From Bacillota bacterium (GTDB lineage Bacteria > Bacillota > Clostridia > Acetivibrionales > DTU013), in contig JAEYON010000047.1 in assembly GCA_023411645.1 (NCBI GenBank), positions 1 to 18,615 of the forward strand: DNA of 18,615 nucleotides, read 5' to 3'. The notes under the pieces are model-generated. The model saw only the letters and a list, made by a program, of their open reading frames with translations, did not search any database and was not told the DNA's origin. Positions 1-7,746 of the stretch are shown here, one piece after another. A program made the position numbers and the translations under genes. How positions within the stretch are numbered: the first letter of the stretch is position 1; each line of letters begins with the position of its first letter.

Positions 1-1780
1 TTACCTTTGGAGCCGGGAATACAGTGCCGTCATCACCGTTGTACTGAGCCCGAATAGTATTACCGGCGATTACACGGTCTTCATACACTGCTGTTATATT
101 GAAGTAATACTTTTCTCCCTTTACAAAGTAGCCTCCGAAATCACCATCAGTGTAGGCTGTTGTATTATCGATCACGGCATAATTCCTGTTGGAGTCCGAG
201 ATGGAAAATAAATATCCGTCATCAGGGTAAGATGGCGTGGAATCACCCTTGGAAGCAACTACTCTGTAGTTTTTGAACTTAGATGAATCAATCTTATTCC
301 ATCTGAGTATAAGCTTCCCATTGTCTTCTTCAACGGTGACGACAGGCACCACATAAGCCTCAGGATTTTCAGCACCTTCATACTTAACCCTGACAGCACT
401 CCCTGCCACTACTTTATCCTCGTATACCGCGGTTACACTGAAGTAATACCGTTCCCCTTTTGTAAAGTAATTTCCAAAATCACCGTCAGTGTAAGCGGTT
501 GTATTATCGATCACGGCATAATTCCTGTTGCGGTCAGTGATGGAAAACAAATATCCGTCATCAGGGTATGATGGCGTTGAATCACCCTTGGAAGCAACTA
601 CTCTGTAGTTTTTGAACTTTGCAGAATCGATCTTATTCCATCTGAGTATAAGCTTGCCATTATCTTCTTCAACGTTGACAACCGGAGCCACATATGCCTC
701 AGGGTTTTCAGTGCCTTTATACTCAAACTGGACTGCATTCCCTGCCACGTTCTTATCCGTGTAAACGGCTGTTACGCTGAAGTAGTACTTTTCACCCTTT
801 TTGAGATATTTGCCAAAATCACCGTTGTTGTATGGGGTGCTATTGTTTATAACTGCATAATCCTTGTTCAGGTCAGTGATATAGTAAAGGTATCCGTTCT
901 CAGGGTAGCTCGGAGTGGAGTCATATTTTGATATAACCACTTTATATCCCTGCAGCTTGGAGGAATTGATTTTATTCCACCTTACAACGGTTGTATTATT
1001 CTCGTTTGCTACCGACACAGACGGCTTAACATATGTTCCTGTATCATCGTAAGTCACCTTATCTTCGTCGTACGTGATTTTTTCCTCATTGTTAATAAAA
1101 GCTCTTCTAAGTAGCGTAGCAGCTTCTGCACGGGTCAAGTTGCCCTGAGCGTTAAATACCTTCTGCCCGTTCTTATTTGTTCCTTCCATAAGACCGTTCT
1201 TAACAGCAAGTGCTACATGTCTTCTCAGGTTTTTGTTTATACTGCCGGCATCGGCAAATTGATCAAGGATTCTCTCATCTACTGTATCATTGTAATATCC
1301 CAATGCCTTCACAAGAGCCACAGCCATATCTTCTCTGACAGCTGACTGGGATGGTTTAAAGTAATCCCCGCTTGAGGTTCTCCAGCCTGTCAGATATGAC
1401 TTTGCACCTTCAACGAAGGGATATGCCCAGTGTTTCTTATCCACATCCAGAAATGATGGCGTCTGAGGAGAATATTGCTCCAGTTTAAGTGTGTTGATCA
1501 TCATTTTTGCAAATTCCGCTCTTGTTACTATTCCGGACGGATTAAACTGATCATTGCCTACGCCATTAATGAAACCATTTTCAAACATCCACATAATAGC
1601 ATCATATGCCCAATGGTTTTCATCCACATCTTTAAAACCCTTTGAATTAAGTAAAGAGCTTATTGGTTTGACGGCCTTGGATTCACTTGCAGGCTTAGCG
1701 GCAAACACGGCGGCTGACGAAGATATTACCAGCACCATGCACAGTAAGAACGTTATGAGTCTTTTCAACTTCCTATTCAT
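1..1780 (-). CDS. SLH-domain surface protein with fibronectin-III-like repeats (3' end outside window)
   Basis: A secreted protein likely anchored non-covalently to the cell wall. The reading frame is open from an ATG at 1780 to the window edge, giving 593 residues without a stop. The start is supported by an AGGAGG ribosome site at about 1789-1794. Residues 1-28 are a signal peptide (MNRKLKR, then a hydrophobic core ending VFAA). Three SLH domains follow at about 48-95, 112-165 and 175-230, with typical motifs FKDVDENHWAY, TRAEFAKMM, FLDVDKKHWAY and LTRAEAATLLRRAF. From about residue 253 there are three tandem 113-residue units (VEEDNGKLILRWNKI, GDSTPSYPDDGYLF, KGEKYYF, ITAVYED) that look fibronectin-III-like; a fourth segment has just begun at the window edge. 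SLH domains are known to bind pyruvylated secondary wall polymer. The C-terminal domain, and so the function, is not visible. Confidence 0.93.
   Translation of the reverse strand, partial: MNRKLKRLITFLLCMVLVISSSAAVFAAKPASESKAVKPISSLLNSKGFKDVDENHWAYDAIMWMFENGFINGVGNDQFNPSGIVTRAEFAKMMINTLKLEQYSPQTPSFLDVDKKHWAYPFVEGAKSYLTGWRTSSGDYFKPSQSAVREDMAVALVKALGYYNDTVDERILDQFADAGSINKNLRRHVALAVKNGLMEGTNKNGQKVFNAQGNLTRAEAATLLRRAFINNEEKITYDEDKVTYDDTGTYVKPSVSVANENNTTVVRWNKINSSKLQGYKVVISKYDSTPSYPENGYLYYITDLNKDYAVINNSTPYNNGDFGKYLKKGEKYYFSVTAVYTDKNVAGNAVQFEYKGTENPEAYVAPVVNVEEDNGKLILRWNKIDSAKFKNYRVVASKGDSTPSYPDDGYLFSITDRNRNYAVIDNTTAYTDGDFGNYFTKGERYYFSVTAVYEDKVVAGSAVRVKYEGAENPEAYVVPVVTVEEDNGKLILRWNKIDSSKFKNYRVVASKGDSTPSYPDDGYLFSISDSNRNYAVIDNTTAYTDGDFGGYFVKGEKYYFNITAVYEDRVIAGNTIRAQYNGDDGTVFPAPKV
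8..1024 (-). repeat. Three tandem 339-bp units encoding Fn3-like domains
   Basis: Within the SLH gene, units at 1024-686, 685-347 and 346-8 have a period of exactly 339 bp (113 codons). The second and third are nearly identical at DNA level over long stretches (compare about 480-717 with 141-378), including silent positions. The first is more diverged. This points to a recent duplication or to homogenisation of the last two units. Confidence 0.9.
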
Positions 1781-1851
1781 ATCCTTTTCCTCCTTTGGTA
1801 TTTTGATGTAATATAGTTCGTACCTCAGGAAGAATTTTTTGGGTGGTTTTT

Positions 1852-1889
1852 AAACGTAATAGAAACGTAATATAGATTGGGCGTAATTA
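1852..1889. promoter_or_regulatory. Short direct repeats upstream of the SLH gene (possible operator)
   Basis: In the 115-bp gap between copA and the SLH gene, AAACGTAATA occurs at 1852-1861 and again at 1863-1872, an 11-bp period or about one helical turn. A weaker copy, GGCGTAATTA, is at 1880-1889. GTAATATAG occurs at 1808-1816 and again at 1867-1875; on the minus strand these read CTATATTAC and could contain -10 elements (TATATT) for the SLH gene, but no good -35 was found. Repeats one turn apart suggest a regulator site; this is inference. Confidence 0.35.
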
Positions 1890-1895
1890 CCTTTA

Positions 1896-4100
1896 TTACT
1901 TATTGATTTTTGTGGGGTCGAATTTTTTCAGACTAAGAGAGTTCGTTACGACCGAAACCGAGCTGAATGCCATAGCTGCGCCTGCGATCATCGGATTCAG
2001 CAAGCCGAATGCAGCAAAGGGTATACCAATTACATTATAGAAAAACGCCCAGAACAGATTTTGCTTGATTTTTCTCATTGTTTTTTTTGAGAGTCTGATG
2101 GCAGCCGGAATCGTTCTCAAATCCCCTCTCATCAACGTGATATCCGCTGCCTCAATCGCCACATCTGTGCCGGTGCCAATCGCCATTCCGATATCTGCTG
2201 TTGCAAGAGCGGGTGCGTCATTGATTCCGTCTCCGACCATTGCAACCTTCCTTCCTTTGCTTTTCAGCTTTTCAACCTCCTGCGCCTTGTTTTCCGGAAG
2301 AACCTCCGCAAGTACATTGGTGATTCCAACCTGCCTTGCGATTGCTTCTGCGGTCCTTCTGTTGTCACCGGTTATCATATAAACATCGATGCCCATCTCC
2401 TTAAGTTCTTTTATGGCATACGCGGAATTCTCCTTCAGTGTGTCAGCGACGGCAATTATTGCGTCCAGCTCATTGTTAACAGCCATAAGCATAGCAGTTT
2501 TTCCATCGTCCTCCAGCTTTTGCAGCATCGCTTCATATGAACCGATAACAATTCCCTTTTCAAGCATTAGCTTTCTTGTTCCTATATAAATTGATTTATT
2601 TCCGACTACCGCCATGACGCCTCTTCCGGGAATGGCTTCAAAACTGTCCGGGTCAGGTATATTGTCAAAGTCTCTCTTCCCGTTTTCATATATCGCCACG
2701 CCCAATGGGTGCTCTGAGCTCTTCTCCGCTATAGCTGCCAGTCTTAATACTTCAGTTTTAGCCATATCCCCCAGGGCTATGATATCTGTCACCTCAGGCT
2801 CGCCTTTTGTGATTGTCCCTGTCTTGTCCAATACAACTGCGTTAATTCTGAATGCAGTTTCAAGATGTTCTCCGCCTTTTATGAGAATTCCGCTCTGAGC
2901 GCCTTTTCCCGTGCCAACCATTATGGCAGTAGGCGTCGCAAGTCCCAGTGCGCAAGGACAGGCAATTACCAATACCGAAACCGCGCTTACAATCGCCTTT
3001 GTCACATCGCCGGTCGTAAAGAACCAGATCACAAACGCAATAATTGCAATGCCGATCACAACCGGGACAAAGATGCCCGATACCTGATCTGCGATTTTTT
3101 GTATTGGAGCTTTGGAGCCCTGTGCTTCTTCGACCATCCTTACGATTTGTGCCAGCGCGGTATCTTTGCCTACCTTGTCAGCTTCAAACTTAAATGTGCC
3201 AAACTTGTTAATTGTGGCGCCGATGACAGCATCACCCGGTTTCTTTTCCACAGGAAGGCTTTCGCCGGTCAGCATTGATTCGTCAACTGAAGAGCTCCCC
3301 TCTGTAATTTTGCCGTCAACCGGGATCTTCTCTCCCGGCTTCACAACGATTATATCACCGACCTCCACATTTTCTATGGGGATGTCTTCCTCCGTATTGT
3401 TCCGGATGACCCTTGCTGTTTTTGGCTGCAGCCCCATAAGCTTTTTTATCGCCTCAGAGGTCTTTCCCTTTGCCACTGCTTCCAGGTATTTGCCCAGCAG
3501 AATCAACGTAATGATGACAGCCGCGGCCTCAAAGTAAAGATCCTTCATGCCGCTACTTGTGTGTTCCTGAGAAAAAACATTATAAAGGCTGTAAAAATAA
3601 GCAGCGGAGGTTCCCATCGCAACCAATACGTCCATATTGGTACTTTTTGACCTGAGAGCATAAAATGCATTCTTATAAAACCGGAAGCCGATAATAAACT
3701 GCACGGGTGTAGTAATGATCAACTGAAAATATTCATTGTGAAGGAAATGAATATCGATCCCCATAAAAGATAGAACCATTGCAAGCAACATCGGAGAACT
3801 AAGAGCGATCGAGATAATCAATGTGATTCGAAGACTTTTAATCTCCTTTTCCCGTCGTTCTTTTTCAACATCTCGAGTGATTTCTTCGGCTTTTTCAGCT
3901 TCATACCCAAGTGCTTGAACCATCTTGATCATTTCAGATACTTTTATTTGTGAGGGATCATATTCGACCGTAGCCTTCTCTGTCGTCAGATTAACATTAG
4001 CTGAAAGAATCCCGTCAGCTCTTGTGAGCTTCTTTTCGATCCTGGCTGAGCATGCCGCGCAGGACATCCCCGTTATTTTTAAAGACTCCTTCTGTACCAT
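1896..4100 (-). CDS. copA: CopA-type Cu(+)-exporting P1B-ATPase
   Basis: Pumps monovalent copper out of the cytoplasm using ATP. With the ATG at 4100 it has 734 residues. One N-terminal heavy-metal domain carries GMSCAAC (11-17). Membrane helices follow, then the actuator TGES (278-281), the CPC motif in a membrane helix (381-383), the phosphorylated Asp in DKTGT (D425), the nucleotide-domain HP in EHPLG, and GDGINDAP. The last two helices carry YN and MAFSS, the pattern of the Cu(+) subgroup rather than Zn/Cd pumps. The ATG at 4100 is chosen because GAAGGG lies about 10 nt upstream and the metal-binding domain starts directly after; the frame stays open upstream to a TTG at 4217, which has nothing to support it, and an ATG at 4157 is an alternative. 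It is last in a co-directional run after the DUF6171-like gene. No copper-responsive regulator or CopZ chaperone is visible in the window. Confidence 0.96.
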   Translation of the reverse strand: MVQKESLKITGMSCAACSARIEKKLTRADGILSANVNLTTEKATVEYDPSQIKVSEMIKMVQALGYEAEKAEEITRDVEKERREKEIKSLRITLIISIALSSPMLLAMVLSFMGIDIHFLHNEYFQLIITTPVQFIIGFRFYKNAFYALRSKSTNMDVLVAMGTSAAYFYSLYNVFSQEHTSSGMKDLYFEAAAVIITLILLGKYLEAVAKGKTSEAIKKLMGLQPKTARVIRNNTEEDIPIENVEVGDIIVVKPGEKIPVDGKITEGSSSVDESMLTGESLPVEKKPGDAVIGATINKFGTFKFEADKVGKDTALAQIVRMVEEAQGSKAPIQKIADQVSGIFVPVVIGIAIIAFVIWFFTTGDVTKAIVSAVSVLVIACPCALGLATPTAIMVGTGKGAQSGILIKGGEHLETAFRINAVVLDKTGTITKGEPEVTDIIALGDMAKTEVLRLAAIAEKSSEHPLGVAIYENGKRDFDNIPDPDSFEAIPGRGVMAVVGNKSIYIGTRKLMLEKGIVIGSYEAMLQKLEDDGKTAMLMAVNNELDAIIAVADTLKENSAYAIKELKEMGIDVYMITGDNRRTAEAIARQVGITNVLAEVLPENKAQEVEKLKSKGRKVAMVGDGINDAPALATADIGMAIGTGTDVAIEAADITLMRGDLRTIPAAIRLSKKTMRKIKQNLFWAFFYNVIGIPFAAFGLLNPMIAGAAMAFSSVSVVTNSLSLKKFDPTKINK

Positions 4101-4245
4101 TTTGATCACGCCCTTCAGTCTGAAACAATTTCGTGACGGCCTCCGTTCTTTAGTCATGCTTTTATCATTTACCACTTTTTCATATCTATGTAACAATTCA
4201 TCACGACGAACTTCCAAAAAGCGTTAGCACTTCCGGGCAAGGCAC
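4101..4245 (-). other. Gap between DUF6171-like gene and copA
   Basis: If copA starts at 4100 this 145-bp leader is non-coding. It could hold a weak promoter: TTGTTA and a TAAATG 19 nt downstream on the minus strand. It also holds a 10-codon ORF (4201-4169, MNCYIDMKKW) preceded by GGAAG, with no supporting evidence. No convincing copper operator or terminator was seen, so copA could also be read through from upstream. Confidence 0.3.
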
Positions 4246-4497
4246 TTACCATCTGCGTGAAACAGCAGGACAATAAGACTGTTTCTTCGCTGTACGTGCC
4301 ATGACAAAGCATCCGCATATCCTGCAAAGGCCCTCCGCCTGATCGGGGCAGTCTGCGCACAGCTTCAGACGCTCTTCAATTAGCCCTTCACCGGCTTTGA
4401 TCTCCGGTGAAAGGCTATTGATGTAATCTTCTATGCTCTTTTGCATTTTTTCTTTTTCCTGACCACTGAACAGGCAATTTCTGCAGTAATCTTTCAT
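4246..4497 (-). CDS. Small Cys-rich protein, DUF6171-like
   Basis: An 83-residue soluble protein resembling the DUF6171 family of Bacillota, whose function is not known. It has eight cysteines: C5 and C8 (CRNC), C47 and C50 (CADC), C58, C61 and C63 (CRICGC) and C76. Paired CxxC motifs suggest one or two zinc-binding sites. The C-terminal CGCFVMARTAKK segment is the part that matches my memory of the family. It starts one base after the arabinofuranosidase stop codon, so the two are probably translationally coupled; no good ribosome site of its own precedes it. No membrane segment or signal peptide is present. Position just before copA makes a metal-related role tempting, but the gene occurs in unrelated contexts elsewhere as far as I recall. 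Confidence 0.8.
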   Translation of the reverse strand: MKDYCRNCLFSGQEKEKMQKSIEDYINSLSPEIKAGEGLIEERLKLCADCPDQAEGLCRICGCFVMARTAKKQSYCPAVSRRW

Positions 4498-4498
4498 A

Positions 4499-5971
4499 TT
4501 AGCTCAAAGTTAGTGAGACGACACTTACCGCAGGTATTTCAAATGTGAGCCCCCTGTCAGTTACCGTAAATTGCTCGAATTCCTTCGGTTTGACATTCTC
4601 CGGTGCTTCAAAGGTATTATGGTCGTTAATAGCCCCAGACAGTATGCGCCCGCTTATGTCAGCAGCCTTAAATCCGGCAATCTCAGTATCTATACGATAG
4701 CTTTCATTCAACGACAGATTGCACAATGTAATATTGATACGACCGTCCGAAGACACTGAAACTGATTCATGAAGGTTCGGCACTGTGTTTTCATCCAATC
4801 CGACAGTTCTTGTTTCAATAAAGCTTTCAAGAAGAGTCGCATCCTGATGTGCCTTATACATATCAAATACATGGTATGTAGGAGTCAGAAGCATTTTTTC
4901 CCCTTCGGTCAAGATGACAGACTGGAGCACATTTACCGTTTGAGCAATATTAGCCATTACCACAACATCGCTGTGTTTGTTAAAGATATTCAGATTGATG
5001 CCGGCTACGAGCGCATCACGCATGGTGTTCTGCTGGTACAGGAAGCCGGGGTTCGTACCGGGCTCCACATCATACCAGGTTCCCCATTCGTCAACGATCA
5101 GCCCGACGCGGTTTTGTGGATCATACATTTTCATAATGGCTGCGTGCTTTGTTACAAGCTCATCCATCTTCAATGTTTTAAAGAGCGTAGCATACCATTC
5201 CTCTTCTCCAAACTTTGTAGCGCTCCCCTTTTCGTTCCAGGCGCCGGGAACGGTATAATAATGCAGCGAAATAGCATCCATATACTGAGCGGCTGACTCC
5301 ATCACAGCTTTGGTCCAGTTGTAATCAAATGAGTTGGCACCGCATGCAATACGATATATCTTATTGTCGCCATAATTGCGGACATATGTCTGATATCTCC
5401 TGTACAGATCGGCGTAGAATTCCGGCCGCATGTTACCTCCGCAGCCCCAGTTTTCGTTGCCGACACCGAAGTACTTCAGCTTCCAGGGCTTTGCATTTCC
5501 GTTTTTCGCCCGCAATTCTGCCATCGGAGATACGCCGTCAAAGGTCATATACTCGACCCAGTTTTGCATTTCCTCAACAGATCCGCTCCCCACATTACCA
5601 TTCACATATGGCTCGCAGTCAAGCTGACGGCAAAGCTCCATGAACTCGTGCGTTCCGAAGCTGTTATCTTCCAATACTCCGCCCCAATGGGTATTGATCA
5701 TTTTCTTTCTGGTTTCCTTCGGGCCAATGCCATCCATCCAGTGGTATTCATCTGCAAAGCAGCCTCCCGGCCAGCGAAGAACGGGAATTTTGATCTCTTT
5801 TAAAGCATTTACCACATCATTGCGCATTCCATTCGTATTTGCTATGGGAGAGTTTTCACCTACATATATCCCCTCATAGATACATCTGCCCAAATGTTCA
5901 GAAAAATGCCCATAGAGTTCTTTGTGGATTTTGCTTTTCTTGTTGCAGGCGTTGATAATAAATTTCGTCAT
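4499..5971 (-). CDS. abfA: GH51 alpha-L-arabinofuranosidase
   Basis: Removes terminal alpha-L-arabinofuranosyl residues from arabinoxylan, arabinan or their oligosaccharides. It is 490 residues, the usual size for cytoplasmic GH51 enzymes, and has no signal peptide, so it probably acts on imported oligosaccharides. The N-terminal HFSEHLGRCIYEGIYVG and RWPGGCFADEYHW (66-78) are GH51 signatures. The acid/base is E173 in GNENWG and the nucleophile E295 in VDEWGTWYD. A C-terminal beta-sandwich follows the barrel (about 380-490). The start at 5971 is supported by AGGGAGGG about 10 nt upstream, and lies 74 nt inside the end of the dipeptidase gene in another frame. No arabinose transporter or other sugar gene is nearby, so it is isolated from a utilisation locus. 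Confidence 0.96.
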   Translation of the reverse strand: MTKFIINACNKKSKIHKELYGHFSEHLGRCIYEGIYVGENSPIANTNGMRNDVVNALKEIKIPVLRWPGGCFADEYHWMDGIGPKETRKKMINTHWGGVLEDNSFGTHEFMELCRQLDCEPYVNGNVGSGSVEEMQNWVEYMTFDGVSPMAELRAKNGNAKPWKLKYFGVGNENWGCGGNMRPEFYADLYRRYQTYVRNYGDNKIYRIACGANSFDYNWTKAVMESAAQYMDAISLHYYTVPGAWNEKGSATKFGEEEWYATLFKTLKMDELVTKHAAIMKMYDPQNRVGLIVDEWGTWYDVEPGTNPGFLYQQNTMRDALVAGINLNIFNKHSDVVVMANIAQTVNVLQSVILTEGEKMLLTPTYHVFDMYKAHQDATLLESFIETRTVGLDENTVPNLHESVSVSSDGRINITLCNLSLNESYRIDTEIAGFKAADISGRILSGAINDHNTFEAPENVKPKEFEQFTVTDRGLTFEIPAVSVVSLTLS

Positions 5972-7367
5972 TTATACAGTACCCTCCCTTATAATATATG
6001 GCTAGCGAATAAATTGCAGCTGCCATAATTTGTACATTCTTTATCAATGAATCAATTTCGATATACTCGTCCGGTTTATGCTCAACCATTGGTTCTCCTT
6101 TGAATATCGGTCCGAAAGCAACAATGTTCTCCATTTCCTTGGCATACGTCCCGCCGCCTATTGATATCAGCTCAGCCTTTTCCCCCGTTTTCTCCTCATA
6201 TACCTTCTGCAGCTTTTTGATTAATTCTGTGTCCGGAGAGATATACAGGCTTTTTTTATGCCATTGATAGACTTCCTCCATTTTTGCAATATCCATCTTT
6301 TCTCTGAAAATATCAATAAAATCTTCGTAGCTTTTCATCACCGGATATCTCATATTTATTTCAACGCTGATTTCTTCCGCATTTCCGCAAATCGTTCCAA
6401 GGTTGAGAATGAATTTGCCTGATATTTCATCTTCAAGATAGATGCCTAAGCCTTCTGCGTTCACATCCAACCCAATATAATGGTTCATAAAATCAATAAA
6501 ATGTCTTGCTTCACCTTCAAAATCCAGACGGCCTAAGAACAATAATAGATGTGAAATGGCATTTTTCCCTTTTTCCGGTGTACTGCCGTGAGCAGATACT
6601 CCAAAGGCCTTTATAACTAGGGAATCCTCTTTCTCTTCGATTTCTATCTCCTGTGTCTTTTCAGCCATTTTTTTGATGTCCTCAGCTTTGTCTTTAGGCA
6701 AAGCGATCACAGCCTGTGCATAATCCGGTACCACGTTTGAGGCGATCCCGCCCATTATAGACAGAATTCGAATACCTCCATGCTGTTCCAGTTTTCTTTT
6801 ATACTTGCAGGTTACGATCCCTTTTTCACCGTTTATGATGGGATACTGGGCATCCGGTGTAAACCCGCATACCGGCAATTCCTGTCCGCTGGAGACATAG
6901 TGTTCGACACAGTTACATCCTGTTTCCTCATTGAGCCCGAACATTATTCTCACCCTTCTATTCAGCGGTAATCGCATATCCTTTATTGCCTTCAGCGCAT
7001 AAAGTGCTCCAATGATGGGACCTTTGTCATCAATTGCACCTCTTCCGTAGATCTTTCCATCATGTATTTCCGCAGCGAAGGGAGGGTACTTCCAGCCGCC
7101 GCCTTCAGGCACTATGTCCAGATGTCCCAGGACTGCGACCATTTCATCACCTTGTCCATATTCAGCATAGCCTAATCTGTTATCCACATTTACTGTTCTG
7201 AATCCTAATGATTCCGAAAGCTTCATACAATGCTCTAAAGCTTTGTGCACACCTTCTCCGAAGGGCATTCCTTCTTTTGGGGTGTCTTCCACGCTCCTTA
7301 TCCGGATTGCCTCCTGTACGCTGCGCACAATGTCCTCTTTCATACTCAATATATGTTCATCCAGCAT
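5898..7367 (-). CDS. pepV: M20 family metallopeptidase, PepV-like dipeptidase
   Basis: A cytoplasmic di-zinc peptidase expected to hydrolyse dipeptides. At 489 residues it is slightly longer than typical PepV-like proteins. Likely metal ligands are H82 and D84 (GHLDIVPEG), bridging D113 (RGAIDDKG), E148 with general base E147 (LNEETG), D172 (TPDAQYP) and H430 (MVEHKPDEYI). The lid domain lies between (about 185-370). The start at 7367 is preceded by GGAGAG at 10 nt spacing. The family core appears to end near SLAIYYK; about 30 more residues (GGYCINDEIYY onward) are read in a frame that overlaps the abfA start, which looks like an extension gained by loss of an earlier stop. It is the first gene of the run that includes abfA, the DUF6171-like gene and copA. 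The symbol is by family resemblance. Confidence 0.93.
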   Translation of the reverse strand: MLDEHILSMKEDIVRSVQEAIRIRSVEDTPKEGMPFGEGVHKALEHCMKLSESLGFRTVNVDNRLGYAEYGQGDEMVAVLGHLDIVPEGGGWKYPPFAAEIHDGKIYGRGAIDDKGPIIGALYALKAIKDMRLPLNRRVRIMFGLNEETGCNCVEHYVSSGQELPVCGFTPDAQYPIINGEKGIVTCKYKRKLEQHGGIRILSIMGGIASNVVPDYAQAVIALPKDKAEDIKKMAEKTQEIEIEEKEDSLVIKAFGVSAHGSTPEKGKNAISHLLLFLGRLDFEGEARHFIDFMNHYIGLDVNAEGLGIYLEDEISGKFILNLGTICGNAEEISVEINMRYPVMKSYEDFIDIFREKMDIAKMEEVYQWHKKSLYISPDTELIKKLQKVYEEKTGEKAELISIGGGTYAKEMENIVAFGPIFKGEPMVEHKPDEYIEIDSLIKNVQIMAAAIYSLAIYYKGGYCINDEIYYQRLQQEKQNPQRTLWAFF

Positions 7368-7404
7368 CTCAAATCATCTCTCCATTCAGTGGTCATAGTT
7401 CCGA

Positions 7405-7450
7405 GGAGGCATATAATATCTGCGCCTCGGTCACTCGCAGATATTATATC
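7405..7450. repeat. Palindromic repeat, copy A
   Basis: A 46-bp unit identical to copy B except for one base in the loop (C at 7425, T in copy B). It contains a perfect 14-bp inverted repeat, ATATAATATCTGCG (7411-7424) and CGCAGATATTATAT (7436-7449), with an 11-base loop. It begins with GGAGGC. Both strands could form the hairpin; there is no T-tract, so it does not look like a terminator. Confidence 0.9.
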
Positions 7451-7478
7451 GTGATTTCCGCAGAAATCATGATATAAT
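7443..7478. repeat. Second hairpin sharing an arm with copy A
   Basis: ATTATATCGTGATTTC (7443-7458) pairs with GAAATCATGATATAAT (7463-7478) at 15 of 16 positions around a CGCA loop. Its left arm reuses bases 7443-7449 of the copy A stem, so the two hairpins exclude each other in one molecule. Confidence 0.75.
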
Positions 7479-7480
7479 TG

Positions 7481-7530
7481 CCCATGCGCGTTTCGGTGCA
7501 ACGCTCTTTGACCGAAAATTACGCGCGGGC
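7481..7530. repeat. Central interrupted palindrome of the repeat element
   Basis: TTTCGGT (7491-7497) pairs with ACCGAAA (7511-7517), extended outward by GCGCG (7486-7490) with CGCGC (7522-7526) and by short GC-rich ends, with a small bulge between the helices. It sits between copies A and B, completing a multi-hairpin element. Confidence 0.6.
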
Positions 7531-7545
7531 TGCTAAAATTCCGCC

Positions 7546-7591
7546 GGAGGCATATAATATCTGCGTCTCGGTCACTCGCAGATATTATATC
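7546..7591. repeat. Palindromic repeat, copy B
   Basis: The same 46-bp unit as copy A, 141 bp further on and in the same orientation. The 14-bp arms are 7552-7565 and 7577-7590. Flanking bases beyond GGAGGC and the final C differ from copy A apart from a TTCCG just upstream, which defines the repeat boundaries. Confidence 0.9.
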
Positions 7592-7679
7592 ACATATTGC
7601 CCACATATTTTACCATAACGCATAAAACTGCATAAATTATCGTTCTGTGAAAAATCAAAATAAAATACGATAGGAAGAC

Positions 7680-7714
7680 TAAAAGAAATAGGCTGACCCA
7701 AAGCGGATCAGCCT
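7680..7714 (-). terminator. Rho-independent terminator of the LRR lipoprotein gene
   Basis: On the minus strand AGGCTGATCC and GGGTCAGCCT form a 10-bp stem with one G-U pair and a 5-base loop, followed by ATTTCTTTT. It lies 33 bases past the stop codon at 7747. Confidence 0.8.
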
Positions 7715-7746
7715 GCATTTCAGTATAACCGGTTACTTTAGCCTCT

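Larger units (their letters stand above)
7368..7746. other. Non-coding region with palindromic repeats
   Basis: A 379-bp gap between the LRR lipoprotein gene and the dipeptidase gene. From the right it holds the lipoprotein terminator (7690-7714), an AT-rich stretch (about 7592-7689) with no recognised feature, and a structured element at 7405-7591 made of two 46-bp palindromes and two further hairpins. An 86-codon minus-strand ORF crosses the element but repeats its own residues only because the DNA repeats. No clear promoter for the dipeptidase gene was identified, though TATAAT occurs inside the palindromes on the minus strand. Confidence 0.8.

Noticed and set aside
2865..3537. Plus-strand ORFs over copA
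   Set aside because: They are out-of-frame shadows of a strongly conserved ATPase and have no family resemblance or ribosome site.
4169..4201. 10-residue ORF as a leader peptide for copA
   Set aside because: GGAAG precedes it, but there is no attenuator hairpin or repeated regulatory codon. It could be chance.
4101..4217. Upstream extension of copA to a TTG at 4217
   Set aside because: The extra residues are basic and unlike CopA N-termini, and the ATG at 4100 has a ribosome site and fits directly before the metal-binding domain.
7405..7591. Repeats as a small CRISPR array
   Set aside because: Only two copies, each internally a full palindrome, with a 95-bp structured gap and no cas genes. 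Spacing and structure do not fit.
7346..7606. An 86-codon minus-strand ORF over the palindromic repeats
   Set aside because: Its repeated residues (DIISASDR) come from the repeated DNA, it overlaps the dipeptidase start, and it lies wholly on hairpin sequence. It is not a credible protein.
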